From Luteimonas gilva (GTDB lineage Bacteria; Pseudomonadota; Gammaproteobacteria; Xanthomonadales; Xanthomonadaceae), in assembly GCF_005239095.1 (NCBI RefSeq), contig NZ_SZUA01000003.1, positions 558,001-622,000 of the forward strand: a stretch of 64,000 bases of DNA, given 5' to 3'. Within the stretch, counting starts at the first letter, position 1. Each line of letters begins with the position of its first letter. A program made the translations under genes and the position numbers. The notes under the pieces are model-generated. The model searched no databases and was not told the origin of the DNA. It was given only the letters and a program-made list of their open reading frames with translations. This document shows, piece by piece, positions 56,105 to 64,000 of the stretch.

Positions 56105-56734
56105 ATGCCCTGGACCCGCGATCAAATGGCGCAACGCGCCGCGCAGGAACTCACCGACGGCGCCTACGTCAACCTGGGCATCGGCCTGCCGACGCTGGTG
56201 GCCAATTTCATCCCCGACGGGATCGACGTGTGGCTGCAGTCCGAAAACGGGCTGCTCGGCATCGGCCCGTTCCCGACCGAAGCCGAAGTCGATCCGGACC
56301 TGATCAACGCCGGCAAGCAGACCGTCACCGCGCGCAAGGGCGCCAGCTATTTCGGCAGCCACGATTCGTTCGCGATGATCCGCGGCGGCCACATCGACCT
56401 GGCCATCCTCGGCGCGATGCAGGTCACCGACCAAGGCGATCTGGCCAATTGGATGGTCCCCGGCAAGATGGTCAAAGGCATGGGCGGCGCGATGGACCTG
56501 GTCGCCGGCGTCAAGCGCGTGGTCGTGCTGATGGAGCACACCGCCAAGAGCGGCGAGCACAAGATCCTGCCCGAATGCACGCTGCCGTTGACCGGCGTGG
56601 GCGTGGTCGACCGCATCATCACCGAGCTGGCGGTGATGGACGTGACCGAGCGCGGCTTGAAGCTGGTCGAAACCGCGCCGGGCGTGAGCGAACAGGAACT
56701 GCGCGAGAAGACCGGCGTGCCGTTCGCCGCCTGA
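56105..56734 (+). CDS. scoB: Succinyl-CoA:3-ketoacid CoA transferase subunit B
   Basis: 209 residues. '[19 protein letters not shown]' and '[14 protein letters not shown]', the latter with the catalytic Glu (SENG motif). '[28 protein letters not shown]' and '[19 protein letters not shown]' complete the family pattern. Forms the heterodimer with ScoA. Preceded by a GAAGGAACC Shine-Dalgarno. Confidence 0.97.
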   Translation: MPWTRDQMAQRAAQELTDGAYVNLGIGLPTLVANFIPDGIDVWLQSENGLLGIGPFPTEAEVDPDLINAGKQTVTARKGASYFGSHDSFAMIRGGHIDLAILGAMQVTDQGDLANWMVPGKMVKGMGGAMDLVAGVKRVVVLMEHTAKSGEHKILPECTLPLTGVGVVDRIITELAVMDVTERGLKLVETAPGVSEQELREKTGVPFAA

Positions 56735-56759
56735 AGCGCGCACGGACCCGGCGGCCGCC

Positions 56760-57734
56760 ATGAAAATCCTGGTCTGCGGCGGGGCCGGCTACATCGGTTC
56801 GCATATGGTGCGGCGCCTGATCGCGGCCGGCCATGAGCCCGTGGTCTACGACAACCTTTCGACGGGACACGCAGAAGCGATCGGCGATGCGGCCTTCGTC
56901 CATGCCGATGTGCTCGACGCGAGCGCGTTGCGGCAGGTTTTCGCGGCGAACGCGTTCGATGCGGTCATGCATTTCTGCGCGCGTTCGCTGGTCGCCGAAT
57001 CCGTCGCCGACCCTTACGCCTACTACTCGAACAACGTGGCCGGCACGCTGCAATTGCTGGCGGCGATGCGCGAGTCCGGCGTCGATAGGATCGTATTTTC
57101 TTCGACGGCCGCGGTATACGGGCAGCCGCACTCGGATTCGATCGACGAAAACCACCCGACGGCGCCGATCAATCCCTACGGCAGAAGCAAGCTGATGGCC
57201 GAAACGATCCTGGCCGACGCTGCGAACGCTTATGGGCTGCGCTCGGTGGCCTTGCGCTATTTCAACGCGGCCGGCGCCTCCGCGGACGCATCCCTCGGCG
57301 AATCGCACGAGCCCGAGACCCATCTGATCCCGAACGCGCTGCGTGCGGCCGCGGGTTCGGGACCGGGGCTGAAAGTGTTCGGCGACGACTATGCCACGCC
57401 CGACGGCAGCTGCGTGCGCGACTACGTGCATGTGGACGACATCGCCGACGCCCATTTGCTGGCGCTCGAACATTTGCGGAGTCGCGCCGGAAGCCACGTC
57501 TTCAACCTGGGCAGCGACCGCGGATTCAGCGTTTTCGAAGTCGTCGCGGCCGCGGCGGCGGCGGCCGGACGGGCGATCCCGTACGAGGTGGCGGGGCGCC
57601 GGCCCGGAGATCCTTCCCGATTGGTGGCCGACAGCGGCAAGGCGCGGCGCGAATTGGGGTGGCGGCCGCGGCATCCCGATATCGCCGGCATCGTCGACAG
57701 CGCCTGGCGTTGGCACCGTTCGCCGCAGTATTGA
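56760..57734 (+). CDS. galE: UDP-glucose 4-epimerase
   Basis: 324 residues. Extended SDR with 'ILVCGGAGYIGSHMVRRLI', 'VYDNLSTGHAEA', 'HFCARSLVAESVADPYAYY', 'VFSSTAAVYGQP', catalytic 'INPYGRSKLMAE', 'LRYFNAAGASADASLGE' and 'VRDYVHVDDIADAHLLAL'. Interconverts UDP-glucose and UDP-galactose, so it could feed the polysaccharide island. It begins 25 bases after scoB and may be cotranscribed with it. Confidence 0.94.
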   Translation: MKILVCGGAGYIGSHMVRRLIAAGHEPVVYDNLSTGHAEAIGDAAFVHADVLDASALRQVFAANAFDAVMHFCARSLVAESVADPYAYYSNNVAGTLQLLAAMRESGVDRIVFSSTAAVYGQPHSDSIDENHPTAPINPYGRSKLMAETILADAANAYGLRSVALRYFNAAGASADASLGESHEPETHLIPNALRAAAGSGPGLKVFGDDYATPDGSCVRDYVHVDDIADAHLLALEHLRSRAGSHVFNLGSDRGFSVFEVVAAAAAAAGRAIPYEVAGRRPGDPSRLVADSGKARRELGWRPRHPDIAGIVDSAWRWHRSPQY

Positions 57735-57853
57735 ACAGCGCGGCGGGCGGCGGGCGCGAATGGCGCCCGTTCATGAATTTCCCTGCGTCGCGGCGTGATC
57801 GGCCGTCGGGTTTGGCCTTATGCTGTGACGCTCGATTGGCGCGGGGAATCGCC

Positions 57854-59320
57854 ATGCGCAACTACGCCGCTGGTGCGGTGTTGCTGGGCCTGCTTGCAGG
57901 CTGCAGCGCCGACTGGAATTCCGCGGAGACGGCGGGAAAAGTCATCGCGTCGGCCAAGGCCAACAATACGGATCCGCGTTCGGCGAACTTCGCCACGCTT
58001 CCGGACCGCGGCGAGCTGTTGGCTTACGCGCCCGACTCCGCGATGCGTGCCGACCGGCGCGCGTACGAGGTGCGGCTGAGCGAAGCGCATGCGTTCAAGG
58101 CGGCGCGCGAAGGCGGCAGGATCGTCGTGCCAGGTCCCGATGGCGGGACCATGGTGTTCACCTATCGCCGCCACATCGAGCATGCGGACGGCAATTGGAC
58201 CTGGATCGGACGCGACGCCGGCGGCGCCGACGCGGTGATCACTTTCGGCGAGAAGGCCGTCTTCGGCACGCTGCGGCAAAGCGACGGCGAAATCCTGCGC
58301 CTGACCACCCTCGCCGGGCGCGCCTGGCTGATGCGCGGCGATCGGATCGGCGCGATGGGCCCCCGCCGCAACGGGCGCAGCGACGCCTTGACGCCTCAGG
58401 ACGAAGCCGCGGAAGCCGGCCGTTCGCAATCGGAATCGCCCGGCGCGCACAGCGCGATCACCATGGTGGCGGGCGACGGGCCCGCGGCAACGGTGGACGT
58501 GCTGCTCGGCTACACGGTCGGATATGCGCGCGCGCTGGGCGGCGAATCCGAAGCCGTCACCCGGCTCAACAATTTGATCGACGTCGCCAACCAGGCCTAT
58601 GCCAACAGCGACGTGAACGCCCAGCTCCGACTGGTCGGCACGGTTGCGGTGGACTATCCCGATACGACCGCCAACGCCGACACCCTGAAGCGGCTGACCG
58701 GCTCGACCGAGCGCGCTTTCGCCGGCTTGCGCGCCGCGAGAGAATCCCATGCGGCCGACTTGGTCGCGTTGGTGCGCAGCTTCCGCGCGCCGCAGAACGA
58801 AGGCTGCGGCGCGGCTTGGCTCATCGGCGGCGGCGGTGCGGGCTTCGACGTATCGCGCGCACCCTACGGTTATGCGGTGGTCGGCGACGGTGCGGATATC
58901 GACGAAACCGACGATCTGTCCTATTTCTGCCGCGAAGAATCCTTGGCGCACGAATTCGGCCACAGCATGGGCCAGGCGCACGATCGCGATGACAGCCGAC
59001 AAGCTGGCGTCCATGCCTACGCCTACGGCTATCGTGAGCCGTCGAATAACGGGTTTTACACCGTGATGGCCTATGCCTTGCCGGACGGCGATCAAATCGC
59101 GATTCCGTACTTCGCCAGCCCCCACGCCACCTACGAGGATCGGCCTACCGGGGTGATGAACGAAGCCGACAACGTCCGCAGCATGAATCAGACGATACCG
59201 ATCGTGGCGGCGTTCCGGACCGGCGATTTGGACGGGGCCGCGGATCCGAGCGCGGCGCTCGCCGGCCAGGTGCGCGCGCCGATGCAGGATGCGGCGCCTG
59301 CCGTCCGCTCGACGGATTGA
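57854..59320 (+). CDS. Lipoprotein metalloprotease (reprolysin-like), short form
   Basis: 488 residues from the ATG at 57854. Lipobox LLAGC at about 12-16 (GLLAGCSADW, nearly the same as TGCTSDW in the 45.6-kb paralogue). Shared propeptide-like domain: 'LPDRGELLAYAP', 'EHADGNWTWIGRDAGG', 'ITFGEKAVFG'. Catalytic domain with 'ITRLNNLI…NQAYANSDVNAQLRLV'-type start, HEFGHSMGQAH at 366-376 and Met-turn 'YTVMAY'. Unlike the paralogue it ends after the catalytic domain with a short disordered tail and has no VCBS repeats. A long open frame upstream (from 57659) overlaps galE and is not used. Stops 30 bases before the converging ETF-QO gene. Confidence 0.88.
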   Translation: MRNYAAGAVLLGLLAGCSADWNSAETAGKVIASAKANNTDPRSANFATLPDRGELLAYAPDSAMRADRRAYEVRLSEAHAFKAAREGGRIVVPGPDGGTMVFTYRRHIEHADGNWTWIGRDAGGADAVITFGEKAVFGTLRQSDGEILRLTTLAGRAWLMRGDRIGAMGPRRNGRSDALTPQDEAAEAGRSQSESPGAHSAITMVAGDGPAATVDVLLGYTVGYARALGGESEAVTRLNNLIDVANQAYANSDVNAQLRLVGTVAVDYPDTTANADTLKRLTGSTERAFAGLRAARESHAADLVALVRSFRAPQNEGCGAAWLIGGGGAGFDVSRAPYGYAVVGDGADIDETDDLSYFCREESLAHEFGHSMGQAHDRDDSRQAGVHAYAYGYREPSNNGFYTVMAYALPDGDQIAIPYFASPHATYEDRPTGVMNEADNVRSMNQTIPIVAAFRTGDLDGAADPSAALAGQVRAPMQDAAPAVRSTD

Positions 59321-59350
59321 TTTCGCGCGGCCGGCCATAGCGGCCGCGGC

Positions 59351-60982
59351 TCAAAGATTCTGGTAATTCGGTCCCGACCCGCCCTCGGGCGTGACCCAGT
59401 TGATGATCTCGTACGGATCCTTGATGTCGCAGGTCTTGCAGTGCACGCAGTTGGCGGCGTTGATCTGCAGGCGCTTGCCCGTGGCGTCCTCGACGATCTC
59501 GTAGACCGCGGCGGGGCAGAAGCGGGTGCAGGGGTTGCCGTATTCCTCGGCGCAGCGCGTCACGCAGATATTCGTGTCGGCGATGCGCAAATGCACGGGT
59601 TGGTCTTCGTCGTGCTCGGTGGCGGCGTAGTAGACGCCTTGCAAGCGATCGCGCGGTGCCAGGTCGCGCTGCACGTAATCGCGCTTGGGCTGTTCGTGTT
59701 CGCCCAGCTTGTCCAGCGCGGACCAGTCGGGCTTGTTCTTCAGCGTCCACGGCGACAAGCCCGCGGTGACGGTTTCCCAGGCCGCATTCAACAGGCCGAA
59801 CCACAGCCCGCGCTTGAAGCCAGGCTTGACGTTGCGGACTTTGCGCAGTTCTTTCATCGCGTCGGACGCGCGCAATTTCGCGTCGAAGCCTTCCGGCGCG
59901 AGCCCGTTGGCCGCCAGATGCTCGGCCGCGAGCATGCCGCTGCGGATCGCCTGGTGCGTGCCCTTGATCTTGGGCACGTTGAGCAGGCCGGCGGTGTCGC
60001 CGATCAGCAGCGCGCCGGGCATCTCGGTCTTAGGCAGCGATTGGAAACCGCCGGTAACGATCGCGCGCGCGCCGGCGGAAAGGATGCTGCCGCCTTCCAG
60101 CAGCGCCTTCACCTGCGGATGGTTCTTCCACTGCTGGAACGCTTCCCACGGCTTGTAGTCGGGGTCCTGGTAATCCAGGCCGCTGACGTAGCCGAGCGCA
60201 ATGCGGTCCTTATCCAAGTGGTAGAGGAAGCTGCCGCCGTACACATGATTGTCGGCGGGCCAGCCGAAGCTGTGCACGATCTTGCCCGGCGACACGCGCC
60301 CGGCCGGCACCTGCCACAGCTCCTTGATGCCGATCGAATAGCCCTGCGGATCGCTGTCCTTATCTAGGCCGAAACGCTTGATCAAGCGTTTGGTCAGATG
60401 GCCGCGCGCGCCTTCGGCGAGGACGACGACCTTAGCGCGGATGTCGATGCCGGCGGTGTAGCCGGGCTTGTGCGACCCGTCCTTGGCCACGCCCATGTCG
60501 CCGATCCGCACGCCGACGACTTTGCCATCGTCGTCGTGCAGCGTTTCGGCGGCGGCGAAGCCCGGATAGATCTCCACGCCCAGCGCTTCGGCCTGCGGCG
60601 CCAGCCAGGCGCACAGCGCGCCGAGGCTGACGATGAAGTTGCCTTTGTTGTGCATGCCCGGCGGCACTGGCAGCTTGCGGCCGCCGTCCTTGCTGAGCAG
60701 CCAGAATTCGTCGTCGGTAGCCGGCACGCAGATCGGCGGCGGCGCCTCGCGCCAGCCGGGCAGCAGCGCGTCCAACGGCTCGGGCTCGATCACCGCGCCG
60801 GACAGGATGTGGGCGCCGATGGCGGCGCCTTTCTCGATCACGCAGACCGAAATATCCGGATTGAGCTGCTTGAGCCGGATCGCGAACGACAGCCCGGCCG
60901 GGCCGGCGCCGACGGCGACCACGTCGTACTCCATCACGTCGCGTTCGACGGCTTCGGCCGCCGCGGATCGGGTTTCGCTCAT
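59351..60982 (-). CDS. Electron transfer flavoprotein-ubiquinone oxidoreductase
   Basis: 543 residues. Inner-membrane FAD/4Fe-4S enzyme that takes electrons from EtfAB and reduces ubiquinone. FAD site 'VVAVGAGPAGLSFAIRLKQL' at about 21-40, 'GAHILSGAVIEPEPLDALLP', 'GDTAGLLNVPKIKGTHQAI', and the C-terminal ferredoxin-like cluster ligands in 'NPCTRFCPAAVYEI' and 'NCVHCKTCDIKDP'. Its partners etfBA are 10 kb away on the same strand. Start at the ATG 60982; a later ATG (MEYDVVAV) is possible. Confidence 0.97.
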   Translation of the reverse strand: MSETRSAAAEAVERDVMEYDVVAVGAGPAGLSFAIRLKQLNPDISVCVIEKGAAIGAHILSGAVIEPEPLDALLPGWREAPPPICVPATDDEFWLLSKDGGRKLPVPPGMHNKGNFIVSLGALCAWLAPQAEALGVEIYPGFAAAETLHDDDGKVVGVRIGDMGVAKDGSHKPGYTAGIDIRAKVVVLAEGARGHLTKRLIKRFGLDKDSDPQGYSIGIKELWQVPAGRVSPGKIVHSFGWPADNHVYGGSFLYHLDKDRIALGYVSGLDYQDPDYKPWEAFQQWKNHPQVKALLEGGSILSAGARAIVTGGFQSLPKTEMPGALLIGDTAGLLNVPKIKGTHQAIRSGMLAAEHLAANGLAPEGFDAKLRASDAMKELRKVRNVKPGFKRGLWFGLLNAAWETVTAGLSPWTLKNKPDWSALDKLGEHEQPKRDYVQRDLAPRDRLQGVYYAATEHDEDQPVHLRIADTNICVTRCAEEYGNPCTRFCPAAVYEIVEDATGKRLQINAANCVHCKTCDIKDPYEIINWVTPEGGSGPNYQNL

Positions 60983-61070
60983 GCTGGCTGCCTGGCTTGC
61001 ATCGGCAGGGATTGTCGCGTTTTTGCGCCCGGGCGGGCAAATCCGGGGCCTTCCGGCCCGCTGCGGCTTC

Positions 61071-61213
61071 GTAGAGCGGGCTGTTTTGGCCTTTGCTCGT
61101 GTAGAGCGGAGCTTGCTCCGCTGCTTTGGTTTCTACGAGAGCTACTGTAAGAGCAGCGGAGCAAGCTTCGCTCTACACAAGCAATGAAGCAGCGGGCAAG
61201 CCCCGCTCTACAA
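61071..61213. repeat. Palindromic element, family B (copy 3) with nested outer arms
   Basis: Inner copy 61095-61182 is GCTCGTGTAGAGCGGAGCTT … to …CTCTACACAAGC. Around it a further partial pair, GTAGAGCGGGCTG (61071) and CGGGCAAGCCCCGCTCTAC (about 61193-61211), makes a nested element. Lies between divergent ETF-QO and the AlkB-like gene. Confidence 0.88.
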
Positions 61214-61243
61214 AGCGCGGTCGAGACGCGCTAGGGTCGCGGG

Positions 61244-61837
61244 ATGCCTTCGATGCCGCTCGCCTTGCCCGGCGCCCAACTCACTTTCGATCCGCATTGG
61301 CTGGACGCGGCCGCGGCGCGGTCGCTGTTCGACGCGCTGATGTTACAGGTGCCGTGGGAAACCCATCGCATCCGCATCTACGGCCGTCTGGTCGACTCGC
61401 CGCGGCTGAGTTGCTGGATCGGCGATCCGGACGCGGTCTACACCTTTTCCGGCACCCGTTTCGTTCCGCACGATTGGCCCGCGGCGCTGCGTCCGGTGCG
61501 CGAGCGGCTGAATCGCGAACTCGGCGCGGATTTCAACAGCGTGCTCGCCAATCTCTACCGCAACGGCGCGGATTCGATGGGTTGGCATAGCGACAGCGAA
61601 GCCGAATTGGGTCCGCAGCCGTTCATCGCGTCGTTGAGCTTGGGCGCCACCCGGCGTTTCGCGCTGAAGAATCGCCGCGATCCGGAGAGGAAGCTCGCGC
61701 TGGATCTGGCGCCGGGCAGCTTGCTGACGATGGCCGGCGATACGCAGACGAATTACCGCCACGCCTTGCCGCGCACCGCCAAGCCGGTCGGGGCGCGGAT
61801 CAACCTGACCTTCAGGCGGATCCTCGCGCCGCGCTAG
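61244..61837 (+). CDS. AlkB-like 2-oxoglutarate/Fe(II) dioxygenase
   Basis: 197 residues. Probably removes alkyl lesions from DNA or RNA bases oxidatively. Iron ligands: HxD in 'GADSMGWHSDSEAELG' and the second His in 'NYRHALPR'; 2-oxoglutarate Arg in 'GARINLTFRRI'. 'NSVLANLYRNGADSMGWHSD' and 'SLSLGATRRFALKNR' are typical of the AlkB homologue group rather than the classical ada-linked AlkB. Single gene, ATG 61244. Confidence 0.93.
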   Translation: MPSMPLALPGAQLTFDPHWLDAAAARSLFDALMLQVPWETHRIRIYGRLVDSPRLSCWIGDPDAVYTFSGTRFVPHDWPAALRPVRERLNRELGADFNSVLANLYRNGADSMGWHSDSEAELGPQPFIASLSLGATRRFALKNRRDPERKLALDLAPGSLLTMAGDTQTNYRHALPRTAKPVGARINLTFRRILAPR

Positions 61838-61870
61838 CCTAACGGGTGCGGCAAAAGCCGCATCAAACTG

Positions 61871-62557
61871 CTAACGGGCATTGCCGTCGTTATGTACGCG
61901 GATATGCGCTTCGCCCGTGGTCAGCGCCCAGCCGTCTATCTCGCGCGCGATCTGCGCCAGCGCCGGCTCGAAGGCCGCGGCGGCGTCCTGCACCGACGGG
62001 CTCGCCGCCGTCTGCCGGGCGAGGAAGGTGCGCGAGGAGACGATCTGCTGATCGAGGCTGTGCAGCAGCTTGGCATTCACTTCGATCGTCGCGGCCGGCG
62101 CCGCGCCGCCGGCGTAGTCCGCTTCGAAGCGGCGCAAATCCATCACCAGCTTGAAGTCGGCCGCGACGCCGCTGCCCTGGCGCGCGACCGCGGCGATCTT
62201 GCCGGAGTCCTCCAGGCCGCGCAGCACCGCGTCTTCCAGCATGTCGGTCGGCGTCTTGGCCCAGCTGGCGCCCTTGTACACCTGGATTTCGCCCGGCGTC
62301 GGGCGCACGGCGATGCGCAGCGTGTCGCTCATCCGCGCCGCGGTCGCCGGGGCGATGCCCAATTGCCACGTCACCGTCGGCCAGGCCGGATCGGCCTGGA
62401 TGCGCGGATCCGGCGCATAGATGCTGGCGCGGTCGCGCTCGGAACCGCCGCCGAGGATCGAACAGGCGCTTAGCGACAGCATCGTCAGCGCCAGCGCGGC
62501 CGCACCGACGGCGCGTTTGCCGAATCCCGAACCCCGAATCTCGAATCTCGCGTTCAT
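61871..62557 (-). CDS. ABC-type transport auxiliary lipoprotein (PqiC-like)
   Basis: 228 residues from the ATG at 62557. Lipobox LSACS at about 28-32 (SLSACSILGG). Mature part: 'IYAPDPRIQADPAWPTVTWQL', 'LRIAVRPTPGEIQVYKGASWAKTPTDMLEDAVLRGLEDSG', 'LVMDLRRFEADYAGG'. These fit the auxiliary lipoprotein family that accompanies MlaD/Mce-type transporters. ATGA overlap with the preceding mlaD-like gene. Probably outer-membrane anchored and links the transporter to the outer membrane. Confidence 0.88.
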   Translation of the reverse strand: MNARFEIRGSGFGKRAVGAAALALTMLSLSACSILGGGSERDRASIYAPDPRIQADPAWPTVTWQLGIAPATAARMSDTLRIAVRPTPGEIQVYKGASWAKTPTDMLEDAVLRGLEDSGKIAAVARQGSGVAADFKLVMDLRRFEADYAGGAAPAATIEVNAKLLHSLDQQIVSSRTFLARQTAASPSVQDAAAAFEPALAQIAREIDGWALTTGEAHIRVHNDGNAR

Positions 62558-63480
62558 TTCGGTTCGAACTCCTTGGGCGCGTCGCGGCCGAGCAGATAGC
62601 GCGCGGGATTGTTGTCCAAGCGATCGCTCACCCGGCGCAGGTCGCGGATCAGCGAACGCAATTCGCCCAGGGTCGGGCCCAGTTGCGACAGGCCGTCGTT
62701 GGCGAAGCTGCTGATCGCGGTGCGGTTCTCGCTGACGATGTTGTTGGCGCCGTTCGCGGCCGAGTCGAGTTTGGTCAGCGTGCTGTCGAGTTTGGCGATC
62801 AGGCCGGGCAGCTTCTGCACGAGCTCGCGGTCGACGTCGCCGACGGCGCGATCGGTGGTCGCCAGCGTCTTCGACAGCTGGTCGCTGGCCTCGCGCGCGT
62901 TGGCGATGATGGCGCGCAAGTCCTCGCGTTGGCCGGCGATCGAGCCGGTCAGCGATTCGATATGCGCCAACGTGTCGGAAATGCGCTTGACGTTCTCCTC
63001 GCTCAACACCTTGTCCATCCGTTCGACCAGCCGGTTGGCGGTGTCGGCGATGTTCTGCAGGGCCGAAGGCTGGGTGCGGATCACCGGCACTTCGCGTCCC
63101 GGCGTCGCGCGCAGCGCCGGACTGCGCGGATCGCCGCCGGTGAGCTGGATGATCGGGCTGCCGGTCAGGCTGGTCATCGACAGCTTGGCGGTGGTGTCGG
63201 TCTTCACCGGCGCGTCGGCTTGCAACTTGAGCCTCGCGATCACTTGGCGCGGATCGTTCGGCGCCAGCTTCAGGCTCTGCACCGTGCCGATAGCGATGCC
63301 GTTGTACTGCACGCTGCTGCCTTCGGTGAGTCCGGTGACCGGCTCGTTGAAGATCACGTCGTACTCGCGGAAGCTCTTTTCCGACGAGTATTTCGCCGCC
63401 CACAGGGCGAACAGGAGGCCGAAGATCGCCACCGCGATGGTGAAAGCGCCGATCAGCACGTAGTTGGCTTTGGTTTCCAT
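62554..63480 (-). CDS. MlaD/Mce family protein
   Basis: 308 residues. One N-terminal TM helix (YVLIGAFTIAVAIFGLLFALW) and an MCE domain at about 38-115 ('EYDVIFNEPVTGLTEGSSVQYNGIAIGTV', 'TTAKLSMTSLTGSPIIQLTGG'), followed by a long helical segment (about 140-285, 'IADTANRLVERMDKVL', 'IIANAREASDQLSKTL', 'LRSLIRDLRRVSDRL') as in long-tailed Mce proteins. Periplasmic lipid-binding ring component of a phospholipid/lipid transporter; longer than E. coli MlaD (183 residues). One base after the ATPase stop and coupled to the lipoprotein. Confidence 0.93.
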   Translation of the reverse strand: METKANYVLIGAFTIAVAIFGLLFALWAAKYSSEKSFREYDVIFNEPVTGLTEGSSVQYNGIAIGTVQSLKLAPNDPRQVIARLKLQADAPVKTDTTAKLSMTSLTGSPIIQLTGGDPRSPALRATPGREVPVIRTQPSALQNIADTANRLVERMDKVLSEENVKRISDTLAHIESLTGSIAGQREDLRAIIANAREASDQLSKTLATTDRAVGDVDRELVQKLPGLIAKLDSTLTKLDSAANGANNIVSENRTAISSFANDGLSQLGPTLGELRSLIRDLRRVSDRLDNNPARYLLGRDAPKEFEPK

Positions 63481-63481
63481 G

Positions 63482-64000
63482 TCAGATCGCCTGTGTCTGC
63501 GGTGCGCGGCCTTCGCGCTCGCGCGCATCCTGCGCGGCGCGGGCGCGCGGGCCGTGGAAATACTCGTGCGCCCAAGGGTGGTCCAGTTTTTCGATCTCCG
63601 CCATCGGCGCCACCGCGATCACCTTGCGGTCGGCCAGGACCGCGATCCGGTCGCAGATAGCGTATAGCGTGTCGAGATCGTGTGTGATCAGGAACACGGT
63701 CAGGCCCAGCGCCTCCTGCAGGGTCTTGATCAGCTGGTCGAACGCGGCCGCGCCGATCGGGTCCAAGCCGGCGGTGGGTTCGTCCAGGAACAGCAGCGGC
63801 GGGTCCAGCGCCAGCGCGCGGGCCAGGCCGGCGCGCTTGCGCATGCCGCCGGAGAGCTGCGAAGGCAGCTTGTCGAGCGCATCGGCCGGCAGGCCGGACA
63901 GCTTCACCTTCAGCAGCGCCAATTCGTAGCGCAGCGAATCGGGCAAATGCGGGTAGTACTCCTTCAGCGGCACCTGCACGTTCTCGCCGACGGTGAGCGA
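63482..64000 (-). CDS. ABC transporter ATPase of Mla/Mce system (partial, 5' end beyond right edge)
   Basis: The last 172 residues of the ATPase are present. Visible: '[16 protein letters not shown]', signature '[20 protein letters not shown]', Walker B '[17 protein letters not shown]', switch '[20 protein letters not shown]'. The pattern matches MlaF/Ttg2A-type ATPases. The Walker A and N-terminus lie outside. The order on the minus strand is ATPase - MlaD - lipoprotein, so the MlaE-type permease gene is expected just beyond the window. Confidence 0.95.
   Translation of the reverse strand, partial: SLTVGENVQVPLKEYYPHLPDSLRYELALLKVKLSGLPADALDKLPSQLSGGMRKRAGLARALALDPPLLFLDEPTAGLDPIGAAAFDQLIKTLQEALGLTVFLITHDLDTLYAICDRIAVLADRKVIAVAPMAEIEKLDHPWAHEYFHGPRARAAQDAREREGRAPQTQAI

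Noticed and set aside
57659-57853. 65-residue extension of the short metalloprotease
   Set aside because: Overlaps galE out of frame and would hide the signal peptide; the ATG 57854 gives a proper lipoprotein signal.

Overview
The window looks like a chromosomal segment of a GC-rich gammaproteobacterium of the Lysobacter/Xanthomonas group (Lysobacteraceae/Xanthomonadaceae). The reasons are the very high G+C third positions, several short palindromic repeat families typical of these genomes, and an O-antigen cluster lying exactly between a metB-type gene and etfA, the LPS locus position known from Xanthomonas. No rRNA, tRNA, phage, IS or CRISPR was found. Most of the window is ordinary metabolism; the accessory parts are the adhesin block (about 13.8-17.6 kb) and the surface-polysaccharide island (26.4-45.3 kb).

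1-9.4 kb (minus strand) is amino-acid biosynthesis: thrA-thrB-thrC followed by ilvD-ilvC-ilvG. Both operons start with an attenuator leader visible in the sequence: a 21-residue peptide with 10 threonines before thrA, and a Leu/Ile/Val-rich peptide with a 2:3/3:4 hairpin switch and U-tract before ilvD. thrC has no stop before an intergenic palindrome and reads through it. 9.5-13.8 kb (plus) carries a TPP riboswitch and thiC, a DUF4136 lipoprotein, a channel-like membrane protein and an ECF sigma factor. 13.9-17.6 kb (minus) carries a small Cys-rich exported protein and two trimeric autotransporter adhesins, one with a frameshift; both heads contain an EF-hand-like loop. 17.8-25.1 kb has a DUF6491-DUF333 lipoprotein, fumarylacetoacetase and maleylacetoacetate isomerase, pilU, a DUF4398 lipoprotein plus a coiled-coil partner, a YdcH-like protein and cystathionine beta-synthase, followed by the cystathionine gamma-synthase family gene at 25.2 kb.

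26.4-45.3 kb is the polysaccharide island. The plus-strand half (26.4-37.2 kb) is an ABC-transporter-dependent O-antigen operon: wzm, wzt with a C-terminal binding domain, glycosyltransferases, a coiled-coil methyltransferase, rmd and gmd (GDP-D-rhamnose), and a GT4-GT2 fusion. The minus-strand half (37.2-45.3 kb) faces it with a 3-base gap. It looks like a GtrA/GtrB-based modification module built around two paralogous large membrane proteins, whose C-terminal about 100-residue domain is present once in one and twice in the other. manC (52.7 kb) supplies GDP-mannose for Gmd, and galE lies at 56.8 kb.

45.5-59.3 kb: two related lipoprotein metalloproteases bracket etfBA, cysD-cysNC, manC, an ATP-grasp enzyme, scoAB and galE. 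ETF-ubiquinone oxidoreductase follows at 59.4 kb, then an AlkB-like dioxygenase, and finally an Mla/Mce-type lipid transport operon that runs off the right edge.
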